This document shows positions 23,845 to 32,709 of a stretch of DNA of 40,897 nt, in pieces (the stretch's first letter is position 1; each line of letters opens with the position of its first letter). The notes under the pieces are model-generated. The model did no database searches. It had not been told where the DNA came from and saw nothing but the letters and a program-made list of their open reading frames with translations. The translations under genes were made by a program, and so were the position numbers. The stretch is from Sphingomonas sp. (GTDB lineage: Bacteria; Pseudomonadota; Alphaproteobacteria; Sphingomonadales; Sphingomonadaceae): assembly GCF_019746015.1 (NCBI RefSeq), contig NZ_JAIESM010000033.1:1-40897 (forward strand). Reading direction: 5' to 3'.

Positions 23845-23863
23845 ATCGCCCGTTTCGGGCGAT
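23845..23863 (-). terminator. Hairpin at the end of clpA
   Basis: Perfect stem ATCGCCCG/CGGGCGAT with loop TTT, touching the last base of the clpA stop codon. There is no T-run after it. A second CGGGCGA at 23823-23829 could pair with the same TCGCCCG arm, giving an alternative fold. Confidence 0.5.
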
Positions 23864-26172
23864 CAGTCGACCGCTTCCGCCTTTTTCTTGCGCGGCTTCT
23901 TGGGCGCGGCGGACTCGATTTCAAAGGCGAGCGCGCCGTCCTTCAGCTTCACCGTCACTTCGCCGCCATGGACGAGCTTGCCGAACAGCAGCTCCTCGGC
24001 CAGCGGCTGCTTCACCTTTTCCTGGATCAGCCGGCCCATCGGCCGCGCGCCATAGAGCTTGTCATAGCCCTTGGTGGTGAGCCACGCCTTGGCCTCGTCG
24101 TCGAGCTTGATGTGCACGCCGCGGTCGGCCAGCTGCAGCTCCAGCTGCAGGATGAACTTGTCGACCACGCGGGCGACGACTTCGGGCGGCAGGTAACCGA
24201 ACGGCACGATCGCATCCAGCCGGTTGCGGAATTCCGGCGTGAACATCTTCTGCACCGCCTGCTCGTCCTCGCCCTCGCGCGTCAGGTTGCCGAAGCCCAC
24301 TGTCTCGCGCGCCATGTCGGCGGCGCCGGCATTGGTCGTCATGATGATGATGGTGTTGCGGAAATCGACGGTCTTGCCGTGGTGGTCGGTCAGCTTGCCA
24401 TTGTCCATCACCTGCAACAGGATGTTGAACAGGTCCGGATGTGCCTTTTCGATTTCGTCGAGCAGCAGCACCGAATGCGGCTGCTGGTCGACCGCATCGG
24501 TCAGCAGACCGCCCTGATCATAGCCGACATAGCCCGGCGGCGCGCCGATCAGCCGGCTGACCGAGTGACGCTCCATATATTCTGACATGTCAAAGCGTTG
24601 CAGCGGAATGCCGAGAATCGATGCGAGCTGGCGGGCAACTTCTGTCTTGCCGACGCCGGTGGGGCCGGTGAACAGATAATTGCCGATCGGCTTATCGGGG
24701 TCGCGCAGGCCCGCGCGGCTCAGCTTGATCGCGCTGGCCAGCTTTTCAATCGCGGCATTCTGGCCGAACACCACCCGCTTCAGGTCGGTCTCCAGCGTCG
24801 CCAGCGCCTTGGTATCGTCCTTCGATACAGATTTGGGCGGGATGCGCGCCATCGTTGCAATCACCGCCTCGATCTCCTTGGCGGTGATCGTCTTCTTGCG
24901 CTTGGAAGGCGCAACCAGCATCTGCATCGCGCCGACTTCGTCGATCACGTCGATGGCCTTGTCGGGCAGCTTGCGGTCGTTGATGTAGCGCGCCGACAGC
25001 TCGACCGCGGTCTTGATCGCCTCGGGCGTGTATTTCACGCTGTGGTGGCTTTCAAAGGCAGTGCGCAGCCCCGACAGGATCTTGATGCTGTCCTCGATCG
25101 AGGGTTCGTTGACGTCGATCTTCTGGAACCGGCGCAGCAGCGCGCGATCCTTCTCAAAATGGTTGCGGAATTCCTTGTAAGTCGTTGATCCGATGCACCG
25201 AATGGTACCACCGGAGAGCGCGGGCTTGAGCAGGTTCGACGCGTCCATCGCGCCGCCGCTGGTGGCGCCCGCGCCGATCACGGTGTGGATTTCGTCGATG
25301 AACAATATGGCGTGGGGCAGCTTTTCCAGCTCGTTCACCACCGCCTTCAGCCGCTCTTCGAAATCGCCGCGATAGCGGGTGCCGGCGAGCAGCGCGCCCA
25401 TGTCGAGCGAATAGATGACGGCGGGCTTCAGCACCTCGGGCACGTCGCCCTCGATGATCTTGCGCGCCAGCCCTTCGGCGATCGCGGTTTTGCCGACGCC
25501 GGGGTCGCCCACATAGAGCGGGTTGTTCTTCGACCGGCGGCACAGAATCTGCACGGTGCGGTCCACCTCTGCCGAGCGGCCGATCAGCGGATCGACCTTG
25601 CCGCGCTTGGCCTTCTCGTTCAGGTCGACGGTGAACTGCTTCAGCGCGCTTTCGTTCTTGCCGCCCTTGCTTTCGGCCTTCGCGGGCTTTTCCTCCTCGG
25701 CGCCCTTCACCTCGCGCGTTTCGGGCGGGGTGCCGCCCTTGCCGACGCCGTGGCTGATATAGCTGACCGCGTCGAGCCGGCTCATATCCTGCTGCTGCAG
25801 GAAATAGACGGCATAGCTCTCGCGCTCGCTGAACAGCGCGACAAGCACATTGGCGCCGGTCACTTCGTCGCGGCCGGAGCTTTGCACGTGCAGGATCGCG
25901 CGCTGCACCACCCGCTGAAACCCGCTGGTGGGCGAGGGGTCGGTCGCCTGCGCGACCTTCAGCGCATCAAGCTCGGTATCCAGATAATTGGCCACGGTGC
26001 GCTTCAGCTCGGCCAGGTCCACCCCGCAGGCCGACATCACCTTCGACGCATGTTCATCATCGATCAGCGCGAACAGCAGATGTTCAAGCGTTGCATATTC
26101 GTGGCGGCGCGAGGACGCGGCCTCGAGCGCCTTGTGCAAGGTGGATTCGAGGGCGGAAGCAAAGGACGGCAT
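23863..26172 (-). CDS. clpA: ATP-dependent Clp protease ATP-binding subunit ClpA
   Basis: A 769-residue AAA+ unfoldase that feeds substrates to ClpP. The N-terminal Clp-N repeat domain covers about residues 1-145 (SFASALESTLHKALEAASSRRHEYATLEHLLFALI). A Lys/Glu-rich linker follows. The first AAA+ domain has Walker A GDPGVGKT (222-229) and Walker B ILFIDEIH. The second has Walker A GPTGVGKT (503-510) and LLLDEIEKAHPD. The loop that docks to ClpP reads VGF where E. coli has IGL (ARETVGFGNL). There is no middle coiled coil, which separates it from ClpB. The Lys-rich end KKPRKKKAEAVD is an add-on. No clpS is adjacent here. The ATG at 26172 fits the family start. Confidence 0.95.
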   Translation of the reverse strand: MPSFASALESTLHKALEAASSRRHEYATLEHLLFALIDDEHASKVMSACGVDLAELKRTVANYLDTELDALKVAQATDPSPTSGFQRVVQRAILHVQSSGRDEVTGANVLVALFSERESYAVYFLQQQDMSRLDAVSYISHGVGKGGTPPETREVKGAEEEKPAKAESKGGKNESALKQFTVDLNEKAKRGKVDPLIGRSAEVDRTVQILCRRSKNNPLYVGDPGVGKTAIAEGLARKIIEGDVPEVLKPAVIYSLDMGALLAGTRYRGDFEERLKAVVNELEKLPHAILFIDEIHTVIGAGATSGGAMDASNLLKPALSGGTIRCIGSTTYKEFRNHFEKDRALLRRFQKIDVNEPSIEDSIKILSGLRTAFESHHSVKYTPEAIKTAVELSARYINDRKLPDKAIDVIDEVGAMQMLVAPSKRKKTITAKEIEAVIATMARIPPKSVSKDDTKALATLETDLKRVVFGQNAAIEKLASAIKLSRAGLRDPDKPIGNYLFTGPTGVGKTEVARQLASILGIPLQRFDMSEYMERHSVSRLIGAPPGYVGYDQGGLLTDAVDQQPHSVLLLDEIEKAHPDLFNILLQVMDNGKLTDHHGKTVDFRNTIIIMTTNAGAADMARETVGFGNLTREGEDEQAVQKMFTPEFRNRLDAIVPFGYLPPEVVARVVDKFILQLELQLADRGVHIKLDDEAKAWLTTKGYDKLYGARPMGRLIQEKVKQPLAEELLFGKLVHGGEVTVKLKDGALAFEIESAAPKKPRKKKAEAVD

Positions 26173-26217
26173 GGTCTAACTCCTGCGGGCCGCGACGGAT
26201 GCGGCCCCGTTAACCGC

Positions 26218-26246
26218 TATGTTGGTAAGCCGGGCGCACGCATCAA
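26218..26246 (-). promoter_or_regulatory. Candidate clpA promoter
   Basis: TTGATG (26246-26241), 17 bp, then AACATA (26223-26218) on the minus strand, about 45 bp before the clpA ATG. Moderate match to a sigma-70 promoter, found by eye in the 122-bp gap after the DUF1192 gene. Confidence 0.35.
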
Positions 26247-26294
26247 GCACTTGAAATCGAGATTTGCCGCTGCCGGCGAAAGGCGTTCTTGTGC

Positions 26295-26495
26295 TCACCG
26301 CTTGAATAACGCGTCGGCGATTGCGCGATGGTTAACGGTGCGGGAACGATGCTGGCGGGTGCGTTCGATTTCCGCCTCCAGCGCGGCGATCCGCGCGTCG
26401 AGCTCGGCAATCGACAGCGGGTCCAGATCCTGCCGGGCGAGCAGGAGGACCGGATCGCCGGGCCAACGCGGCGGCGCGATGTCGTCGGTATCCAT
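26295..26495 (-). CDS. DUF1192 protein
   Basis: A 66-residue protein of the DUF1192 family, widespread in Alphaproteobacteria and of unknown function. The family pattern is MDTDDIAPPRWPGD, then DLDPLSIAELDARIAALEAEIERTRQHRS (a heptad-rich helix likely to form a coiled coil) and a basic end DALFKR. No membrane segment. It is divergent from the quinone oxidoreductase gene and lies upstream of clpA on the same strand. Confidence 0.85.
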   Translation of the reverse strand: MDTDDIAPPRWPGDPVLLLARQDLDPLSIAELDARIAALEAEIERTRQHRSRTVNHRAIADALFKR

Positions 26496-26643
26496 CGCGG
26501 CGATGGTCGCGCGGATGGGGGCGGGCTGTCAACCATGCCATGCCCCGGATTCTGCGCGGCGCGCGCCCCGTTGACCGCCGCCGCGTCGCCGCCGATAAGG
26601 GCATGTCGAAAGCCATAAGGGCGGTTCTGTGGGGGGCAAGACG

Positions 26644-27645
26644 ATGACCGTGCTTCCGGCGCGCATGCGGGCGATCGATCCCGCACCGCCATGCCCGGCA
26701 GAGGCGCTGGTCGTCGTGGAGCGGCCGGTGCCGGTGCCCGGCGCGGGCGAGGTGCTGATCCGGGTCGCCGCCGCCGGCGTCAACCGGCCCGATGTGCTGC
26801 AGCGGCTGGGGATGTACCCCATGCCGCCGGGCGTGCCGACCATATTGGGGCTGGAAGTGGCGGGCGAGATCGTTGCGCTGGGCACCGGCGTGGAGCCCGA
26901 ACTGCTCGGCCAGCCGGTCTGCGCGCTGATCAACGGCGGCGGCTATGCCGACTATGCGGTGGCGCCCGTCGGCCAGTGCCTGACGGTGCCGGCCGCGCTG
27001 ACCATGGTCGAAGCTGCGGCGATGCCCGAGACGCTGTTCACCGTGTGGACCAATTTGTTCGAGCGTGCCTATGCGGTGGAGGGGGATACGGTGCTCGTCC
27101 ATGGCGGCACCAGCGGCATCGGCACGATGGCGATAGCGCTGGGCGGCCTGTTCGGCCTGACCATGATCGTGACCTGCGGCAGCGACGACAAATGCGCCGC
27201 CGCGCTGAAGCTGGGCGCGGCGCACGCGATCAATTACCGCAGCGAGGATTTCGTCGCGCGCGTGGCCGAGATTACCGGCGGGCGCGGCTGCCAGGCGGTG
27301 CTCGACATGGTGGGCGGCGATTATGTGCCGCGCAATCTGAAATGCCTGGCGGAGGATGGCCGCCATGTCTCGATCGCGGTGCAGGGCGGGGTGACGGCGA
27401 CGGTGCCGCTGTTCGACATCATGCGCCGCCGGCTGACGCTGACCGGATCGACGCTGCGCCCGCGCGACGTGTCGTTCAAGTCGCTGGTCGCGGACGAACT
27501 CGCCCGCGCGGTGTGGCCCCATGTCGAGGCAGGGCGGCTGAAACCGGTGATCGACACGACCTTCCCGCTCGCCGAAGCGGGCGCCGCCCATGCCCGCATG
27601 GAAGCCGGCGACCATGTCGGCAAGATCGTGCTGACGGTGGGGTGA
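26644..27645 (+). CDS. NAD(P)H:quinone oxidoreductase, MDR superfamily (PIG3/QOR-like)
   Basis: A 333-residue zinc-free medium-chain reductase of the quinone oxidoreductase group. Key segments are GEVLIRVAAAGVNRPDVLQRLGMYPMPPG, ILGLEVAGEIVALG and MPETLFTVWTNLFERAYAVEGDTVLVHGGTSGIGTMAIAL (nucleotide-binding fold). DDKCAAALKLGAAHAINYRSEDF and the closing DHVGKIVLTVG follow. The order resembles human TP53I3 (PIG3). It would reduce quinones or related enones with NADPH in the cytoplasm. ATG 26644 was preferred over the GTG at 26629 because GGGGGG sits at a suitable distance before it. It is divergent from DUF1192. No unusual residue seen. Confidence 0.87.
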   Translation: MTVLPARMRAIDPAPPCPAEALVVVERPVPVPGAGEVLIRVAAAGVNRPDVLQRLGMYPMPPGVPTILGLEVAGEIVALGTGVEPELLGQPVCALINGGGYADYAVAPVGQCLTVPAALTMVEAAAMPETLFTVWTNLFERAYAVEGDTVLVHGGTSGIGTMAIALGGLFGLTMIVTCGSDDKCAAALKLGAAHAINYRSEDFVARVAEITGGRGCQAVLDMVGGDYVPRNLKCLAEDGRHVSIAVQGGVTATVPLFDIMRRRLTLTGSTLRPRDVSFKSLVADELARAVWPHVEAGRLKPVIDTTFPLAEAGAAHARMEAGDHVGKIVLTVG

Positions 27646-27764
27646 AATCGCGACCCGATTGCGGCGCGTCTATTTAAATCGACTCTGCCCCGGTCCGATT
27701 TTGCTTCCCGCTCTTCTCGGGCAATCCTAATATCATTCGCGAATCGTAATGGTGGGGAACCCCA

Positions 27765-28382
27765 GTGTTGGCGTTGCTCTTCGCGCCGGAGAACAGCCTC
27801 TTCGTCGCGGCATTTGTGCTGATGGTGCTGATCGGGCTCGTCCAGTTCAGCGGCTTGGTCGGGCATGTCGATCTGGACGCGCATGGCGAGTTCGGCGATC
27901 TGGGCGCGCTGCTCACCTGGCTGGGGCTTGGCCGGTTGCCGCTGATGGCGCTGCTGGTCGTGATGCTCGCCATCTTCGCGCTGGTCGGGCTGGTCGGCCA
28001 GCAGCTGTCGCACGACCTGTGGGGCGCGTTCCAGCCGGCCTGGCTGGCCGCACTCGTGGCGCTGGCGGCGAGCGTGCCGATGACCGCCGCCGCCGCCCGC
28101 GTGCTGGCGCCATGGCTTCCCCGCGACGAGACGACCGCCATCGAGCTTGACGATCTGGTCGGCCGCCGTGCCGCCATCGTCACCGGGCGGGCGAGCCAGG
28201 GTTTTCCGGCGCGGGCGCGGGTGGAGGATCACCATGGCCAGGCGCATTATGTGATGGTCGAGCCGAACGCGCCGACCGAAATCTTTGAAGAGGGCGAGGA
28301 AGTGCTGCTGGTGCGGCGCGAGGCGCAGGCGTTTCGCGCGATCGGCAGCGGTGCATTCCGCCTGCCCGGGCTGGAGGGTTGA
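27765..28382 (+). CDS. yqiJ: YqiJ-like membrane protein with C-terminal OB-fold
   Basis: A 205-residue protein. Helices are at about residues 8-28, 45-80 and 90-115. A soluble C-terminal domain with TAIELDDLVGRRAAIVTGRASQGFPARARV and VMVEPNAPTEIFEEGEEVLLVRRE is the OB-fold seen in NfeD-like/YqiJ proteins. These partner flotillins in membrane microdomains, and the next gene is a flotillin one base downstream. The start is GTG 27765 with GGGGAA upstream. The 119 bp before it are AT-rich and probably contain the operon promoter, though I could not define one. Confidence 0.8.
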   Translation: MLALLFAPENSLFVAAFVLMVLIGLVQFSGLVGHVDLDAHGEFGDLGALLTWLGLGRLPLMALLVVMLAIFALVGLVGQQLSHDLWGAFQPAWLAALVALAASVPMTAAAARVLAPWLPRDETTAIELDDLVGRRAAIVTGRASQGFPARARVEDHHGQAHYVMVEPNAPTEIFEEGEEVLLVRREAQAFRAIGSGAFRLPGLEG

Positions 28383-28383
28383 G

Positions 28384-30054
28384 ATGGGTGAAGTCGTGAC
28401 ACAGGCTGGCGGCATGATGGTGCCCTATGTCGTGCTGCCGCTGTCGGTTCTGGTGGCGCTGCTGGTGCTGGGGGCGGTGCTGGCGCGCCTTTACAAGCGC
28501 GCGTCGAAGGAGATCGGCTTCGTCCGCACCGGCTTTGGCGGGGAAAAGGTCGTCATCAACGGCGGCGCGCTGGTGCTGCCGGTTTTCCATGAAACCATGC
28601 CGGTGAACATGAACACCGTGCGGCTGGCGGTTGAGCGCAAGAATAACGACGCGCTGATCACGCTCGACCGGTTGCGGATCGACGTGAAGGCCGAATTCTA
28701 TGTGCGTGTGCGCCCCGATGCCGGGTCGATCGCCACCGCCGCGCAGACGCTGGGCCTGCGCACCATGAACCCCGATGCGTTGAAGGAACTGGTCGAGGGC
28801 AAGTTTGTCGATGCGCTCCGCTCGGTTGCGGCCGGCATGACCATGGCCCAGCTTCACGAGCAGCGCAGCGAGTTCGTGCAGAAGGTGCAGCAGGTCTCCT
28901 CTGCGGACCTGGCGATGAACGGGCTTGAGCTGGAAAGCGTGTCGCTGACCGGGCTCGACCAGACCTCGATCGAGCATTTCAACGCCAACAACGCGTTCGA
29001 CGCCGAAGGCCTGACCAAGCTGACCGAGCAGATCGAGCTGCGCAAAAAGGCGCGCAACGACATTGAGCAGGACACCCGCGTCCAGATCGAGTCGAAGAAT
29101 CTGGAGGCACAGCGCCAGTCGCTGTTGATCGCGCGCGACACCGAATTTGCCCGGCTGGAGCAGGAGCGCGAAGTGGAGATGCGTCGCGCTGCCCAGGCGG
29201 CCGAGGTGGCGCGCGAGCAGGCGCAGCGCCAGCAGGAGGCCGAGCAGGCCCGGATCGAGGCGAAGCGGCTGATCGACGCGCAGCAGATCGAGACCGACCG
29301 CGCCCTGCAGGAGGCGCGGATCGCCCAGGCCCAGGCGCTCGAGCTCGCGCGCCAGGAGCAGCAGATCGCCGTGCAGAACAAGAGCCGCGAGGAAAGCCAG
29401 GCCAAGGCAGAGGCCGATCGCGCCCGTGCCGACGCGGTGGTGGCCGAACAGCAGGTGGTGAGCGCGCGCGAGGCCGAGATTGCCGAGCGCGACAAGCGCA
29501 TCGAACTGATCAACGCCGCCCGCGAGGCCGAGCGCGCAGCGATTGCGGTGAAGGTGCAGGCCGATGCCGAGAAACAGGCCGCCGCCGACCGTGCCGAAGC
29601 GGCCCGCCGGCTGGCCGAGGGCGAGGCGGAGGCCGCCAAGCTGCGCGCCGATGCCGATCGCATCCGCTTCGAGGTGGAGGCGGCCGGCCAGCGCGCCATC
29701 AACGAGGCGGCCAATCTGCTGTCGTCCGACCAGATGTCGCTGCAGACCAAGCTTGCCCTGCTGAAAGTGCTGCCCGAGGTCATTCGCGAAGCCGCCAAGC
29801 CGCTGGAGGCGATCGATTCGATCAAGATCGTTCAGGTGGAAGGGCTGGCCGGCGGCGCCGCTGCGGGTGGTGGCGCGGCGGCGAATGACGGCGGTGATCG
29901 CAATCTGGCCAATGCCGCCGTCTCTGCGGCGCTGCGCTACCGGGCACAGGCACCCATTGTCGACGGGCTGATGCGCGAACTGGGGTTCGAGGGCGGATCG
30001 CTCGACAAGCTGGTCGCTGCGGCCGCCGGCGACCAGAGCGAAGCAGCCGAATGA
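28384..30054 (+). CDS. yqiK: Flotillin-like protein (YqiK family)
   Basis: A 556-residue SPFH/flotillin protein. A single membrane helix lies at about residues 12-35 (VPYVVLPLSVLVALLVLGAVL). An SPFH/band-7 domain follows to about 220, with GFGGEKVVINGGALVLPVFHETMPVNMNT and GLELESVSLTGLDQT. A very long coiled coil runs from about 230 to 470, rich in Ala, Glu, Gln and Arg. The C-terminal part (MSLQTKLALLKVLPEVIREAAKPLEAIDSIKIVQV) is typical of flotillins and ends in a Gly/Ala linker and a short helical tail. It forms oligomeric scaffolds in membrane microdomains with YqiJ. AGG from the yqiJ end is its ribosome-binding site. Its stop overlaps the GST start (ATGA). Confidence 0.92.
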   Translation: MGEVVTQAGGMMVPYVVLPLSVLVALLVLGAVLARLYKRASKEIGFVRTGFGGEKVVINGGALVLPVFHETMPVNMNTVRLAVERKNNDALITLDRLRIDVKAEFYVRVRPDAGSIATAAQTLGLRTMNPDALKELVEGKFVDALRSVAAGMTMAQLHEQRSEFVQKVQQVSSADLAMNGLELESVSLTGLDQTSIEHFNANNAFDAEGLTKLTEQIELRKKARNDIEQDTRVQIESKNLEAQRQSLLIARDTEFARLEQEREVEMRRAAQAAEVAREQAQRQQEAEQARIEAKRLIDAQQIETDRALQEARIAQAQALELARQEQQIAVQNKSREESQAKAEADRARADAVVAEQQVVSAREAEIAERDKRIELINAAREAERAAIAVKVQADAEKQAAADRAEAARRLAEGEAEAAKLRADADRIRFEVEAAGQRAINEAANLLSSDQMSLQTKLALLKVLPEVIREAAKPLEAIDSIKIVQVEGLAGGAAAGGGAAANDGGDRNLANAAVSAALRYRAQAPIVDGLMRELGFEGGSLDKLVAAAAGDQSEAAE

Positions 30055-30665
30055 TGATCCTCCACGAATATGCGCCGTCCGGCAATTGCTACAAGATCCG
30101 GCTGACGGCGGCGCATCTGGGTATCGCGCTGGAGCGGCGCGGCTATGACATTCTGGCCGGGGAAACGCGCACGCCCGACTTTCTGCGCGCGGTGAACCCC
30201 AATGGCCGCATTCCCGTGCTGCAGGATGGCGACCATTTCCTGCCGGAAAGCAATGCCGCCTGCTGGTATCTGGCGGAAGGGTCCGCGCTGGTGCCGGACG
30301 ACCGTTTTCGGCGCGCCGACATGCTGCGCTGGATGTTCTGGGAACAATATAATCACGAACCCAATATCGCGACGGTGCGCTTCTGGCTGGCCTTTGTGGG
30401 TGAGGCGGCGCTGAGCGAGATGCAGCGCCAGCAGTTGCCGGGCAAGATTGCCGGCGGCCAGGCGGCGCTCGCGCTGATGGAGGGGCAGCTGGTGCGCACG
30501 CCCTTCCTGCTGGGCGATGCCTTCTCGCTCGCCGACATTGCGCTCTATGCCTATACCCATGTCGCCGAGGAGGGCGGTGCCTTCGCTTTGGCGGATTATC
30601 CGGCCGTGCTCGCCTGGCTGGCGCGCGTCGCGGCGCTGCCGGGGCATGTTGGAATCACGGATTAG
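30051..30665 (+). CDS. Glutathione S-transferase family protein
   Basis: A 204-residue GST with an N-terminal thioredoxin-like domain (MMILHEYAPSGNCYKIRLTAAHLGI; catalytic Ser likely in PSGNCYK; VNPNGRIPVLQDGDHFLPESNA is the glutathione gamma-Glu site). A helical C-terminal domain ends with FLLGDAFSLADIALYAYTHVAEEGG. It should bind glutathione in the cytoplasm; the substrate is unknown. The ATG overlaps the yqiK stop by 4 bp, so it is the third gene of the flotillin operon. That is an unusual partner and suggests co-regulation under membrane or oxidative stress (inference). Confidence 0.88.
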   Translation: MMILHEYAPSGNCYKIRLTAAHLGIALERRGYDILAGETRTPDFLRAVNPNGRIPVLQDGDHFLPESNAACWYLAEGSALVPDDRFRRADMLRWMFWEQYNHEPNIATVRFWLAFVGEAALSEMQRQQLPGKIAGGQAALALMEGQLVRTPFLLGDAFSLADIALYAYTHVAEEGGAFALADYPAVLAWLARVAALPGHVGITD

Positions 30666-30799
30666 GGTTTTTTGGGGTGTGGTGTTGAGGCGGGCCGGTG
30701 CGGCCCCAGACAAACCTTAACCCTTAACTCTCGCGCTTCCCGCCCCGAAATTGTAACACTAGCCGGGCAGAGCCGATCAATGGCTTGAGTGGAAGTGGC

Positions 30800-31669
30800 A
30801 TGGACGGCGTACCCCTGGGCAGCGGTGGCGGACTGACGGATATTGCCGATTTCGTGAACTCGGCACCCGCCATTCCCGAAAAGCAGGTGACCGAGCGCCG
30901 CCGCTATCGCACGATCTGGATTTCCGACATCCATCTGGGCACGCGCGGCTGCAATGCCGATCTGCTGATCGACTTTCTCGACCATGTCGACAGCGACACG
31001 CTCTATCTGGTCGGCGACATTATCGACGGCTGGCGGCTGAAGAAGAAATTCTACTGGCCGGCCGCGCACAACGACATTGTCTGGCGGGTGCTGAAACGGG
31101 CCAAGCGCGGCGCCCGCGTCATCTATATCCCCGGCAATCATGACGAGGTTTTCCGCCAGTTTTCGGGGCTGGACTTTGGCGGCATCGCCATCCGGCGCAA
31201 GGCAATCCACGAAACCGCCGATGGCCGCCGCCTGCTGGTGCTGCACGGCGACGAGTTCGACGCGATCACGCTGGCGCACAAGTGGCTCGCGCATGTCGGC
31301 GATTTTGCCTATAACGCGCTGATGAGTGCCAATGTCTGGGTCAACGCGTTCCGCCGCTATTTCAACATGCCCTATTGGTCGCTGTCGAAACACGCCAAGG
31401 CCAAGGTGAAGAACGCGGTCGAGTTCATTTCCAATTACGAGGAAGTGGTGGCCCAGGCCGCCGGCGCGCGCGGGGTGGATGGCGTAGTGTGCGGCCATAT
31501 CCACACCGCCGAGATCCGCACCATCGGCGGCGTCGCTTATTATAATGACGGCGACTGGGTGGAGAGCTGCACCGCGCTCGTTGAACATGCCGACGGCCGG
31601 ATGGAGCTGCTCCACTGGGCCGATGAAATCCGTGCGCGCGGGGAGCGCGAAGCGGCGGTGGCGGCGTGA
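30800..31669 (+). CDS. LpxH-like UDP-2,3-diacylglucosamine diphosphatase family protein
   Basis: A 289-residue calcineurin-like metallophosphoesterase of the LpxH/YbbF group. Metal-binding motifs are SDIHLG (Asp43, His45), VGDIIDGW (Asp73), PGNHDE (Asn114, His115 region), LVLHGDEFD and CGHIHTAE near the C-terminus. LpxH cleaves UDP-diacylglucosamine in lipid A synthesis. However, Alphaproteobacteria generally use the unrelated LpxI for that step, so this protein may act on another glycolipid. It has a 30-residue N-terminal extension. ATG 30800 with GGAAG upstream is preferred to TTG 30785. Its stop overlaps the glycosyltransferase start by one base. Confidence 0.82.
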   Translation: MDGVPLGSGGGLTDIADFVNSAPAIPEKQVTERRRYRTIWISDIHLGTRGCNADLLIDFLDHVDSDTLYLVGDIIDGWRLKKKFYWPAAHNDIVWRVLKRAKRGARVIYIPGNHDEVFRQFSGLDFGGIAIRRKAIHETADGRRLLVLHGDEFDAITLAHKWLAHVGDFAYNALMSANVWVNAFRRYFNMPYWSLSKHAKAKVKNAVEFISNYEEVVAQAAGARGVDGVVCGHIHTAEIRTIGGVAYYNDGDWVESCTALVEHADGRMELLHWADEIRARGEREAAVAA

Positions 31670-32709
31670 TGCGCATCGCCATCGTGACCGATGCCTGGAG
31701 CCCGCAGGTCAACGGCGTCGTGCGCACGCTGCAATCGGTGCGCACCGAGCTGGAGCGGATGGGGCATGAGGTGCTGGTGATCAGCCCGGAGCGCTTCTAT
31801 TCGGTGCCGTGCCCGACCTATCCCGAAATCCGGCTGGCCTTTGCCCGCACCGGCACGGTGGGCGCGATGCTGGCCAAATTCGCGCCCAATGCCATCCATC
31901 TGGCGACGGAAGGGCCGGTGTGCCTGGCCGCGCGGCGCTGGTGCCTGGCGCGGGGCTTTCCCTTCACCACGGCCTATCACACCCAGTTTCCCGATTATGT
32001 GTCGGCGCGCACCGGCATAGATCCGGGCTGGATCTGGCGCTACATCACCTGGTTCCACCGCCCGGCACAGGCCGTGCTGGCCTCCACCGCGTCGATCGCC
32101 AAGACGCTGGCCGACCATGGCGTGCAGCGCATCCGCCACTGGGGGCGCGGCGTCGATCTGGCGATGTTCCGCCCCGATGTGCCGCCGGACCCAGAGATCA
32201 GCGCGCTGCCCGGCCCGGTGCAGCTCTATGTCGGGCGGATCGCGGTGGAGAAGAATATCGAGGCGTTTCTGAACACCAGCCACCCCGGCACCAAGGTGGT
32301 GGTGGGCGACGGCCCGGCGCGCGCCACGCTGCAGGCGCGCTATCCCGAGGTGAAGTTTCTGGGCGCAAAATTCGGCGCGGCGCTGGCGGCGGCCTATACG
32401 GCGGCCGATGTGTTCGTCTTCCCCAGCAAGACCGACACGTTCGGGCTGGTGATGATCGAGGCGCTGGCCTGCGGCGTGCCGGTGGCCGCCTATCCGGTGA
32501 CCGGCCCGATCGACGTGCTGACCGCCGAGACGGGCGCGATGGATGAAGACCTGACCCGCGCCATCGCCACCGCGCTGACCCGCGACCGCGCGGCGTGCGC
32601 CGCCTATGGCCAGGGCTTCACCTGGGAAGCGAGCGCCCGCCAGTTCCTGGAAGCGCTGGCGCCGGTGGGCGTCGGCGAGCAAGCCGAGAGCGAGCGCGCA
32701 GCGGCGTGA
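31669..32709 (+). CDS. GT4-family glycosyltransferase
   Basis: A 346-residue retaining glycosyltransferase with the GT-B fold. N-half: MRIAIVTDAWSPQVNGVVRTL and FTTAYHTQFPDYV. C-half: LYVGRIAVEKNIEAFL, VVVGDGPARATLQ, and SKTDTFGLVMIEALACGVPVAAYPV with the E-x7-E sugar-nucleotide motif. It resembles GDP-mannose or UDP-sugar-dependent mannosyl/glucosyl transferases that build glycolipids (SqdX/MgtA-like). Acceptor unknown. It shares an overlap at both ends: TGATG with the LpxH-like gene and GTGA with the next phosphoesterase. The three genes form a coupled operon. GTG 31666 is an alternative start. A few charged residues form the C-terminus (ESERAAA). Confidence 0.86.
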   Translation: MRIAIVTDAWSPQVNGVVRTLQSVRTELERMGHEVLVISPERFYSVPCPTYPEIRLAFARTGTVGAMLAKFAPNAIHLATEGPVCLAARRWCLARGFPFTTAYHTQFPDYVSARTGIDPGWIWRYITWFHRPAQAVLASTASIAKTLADHGVQRIRHWGRGVDLAMFRPDVPPDPEISALPGPVQLYVGRIAVEKNIEAFLNTSHPGTKVVVGDGPARATLQARYPEVKFLGAKFGAALAAAYTAADVFVFPSKTDTFGLVMIEALACGVPVAAYPVTGPIDVLTAETGAMDEDLTRAIATALTRDRAACAAYGQGFTWEASARQFLEALAPVGVGEQAESERAAA

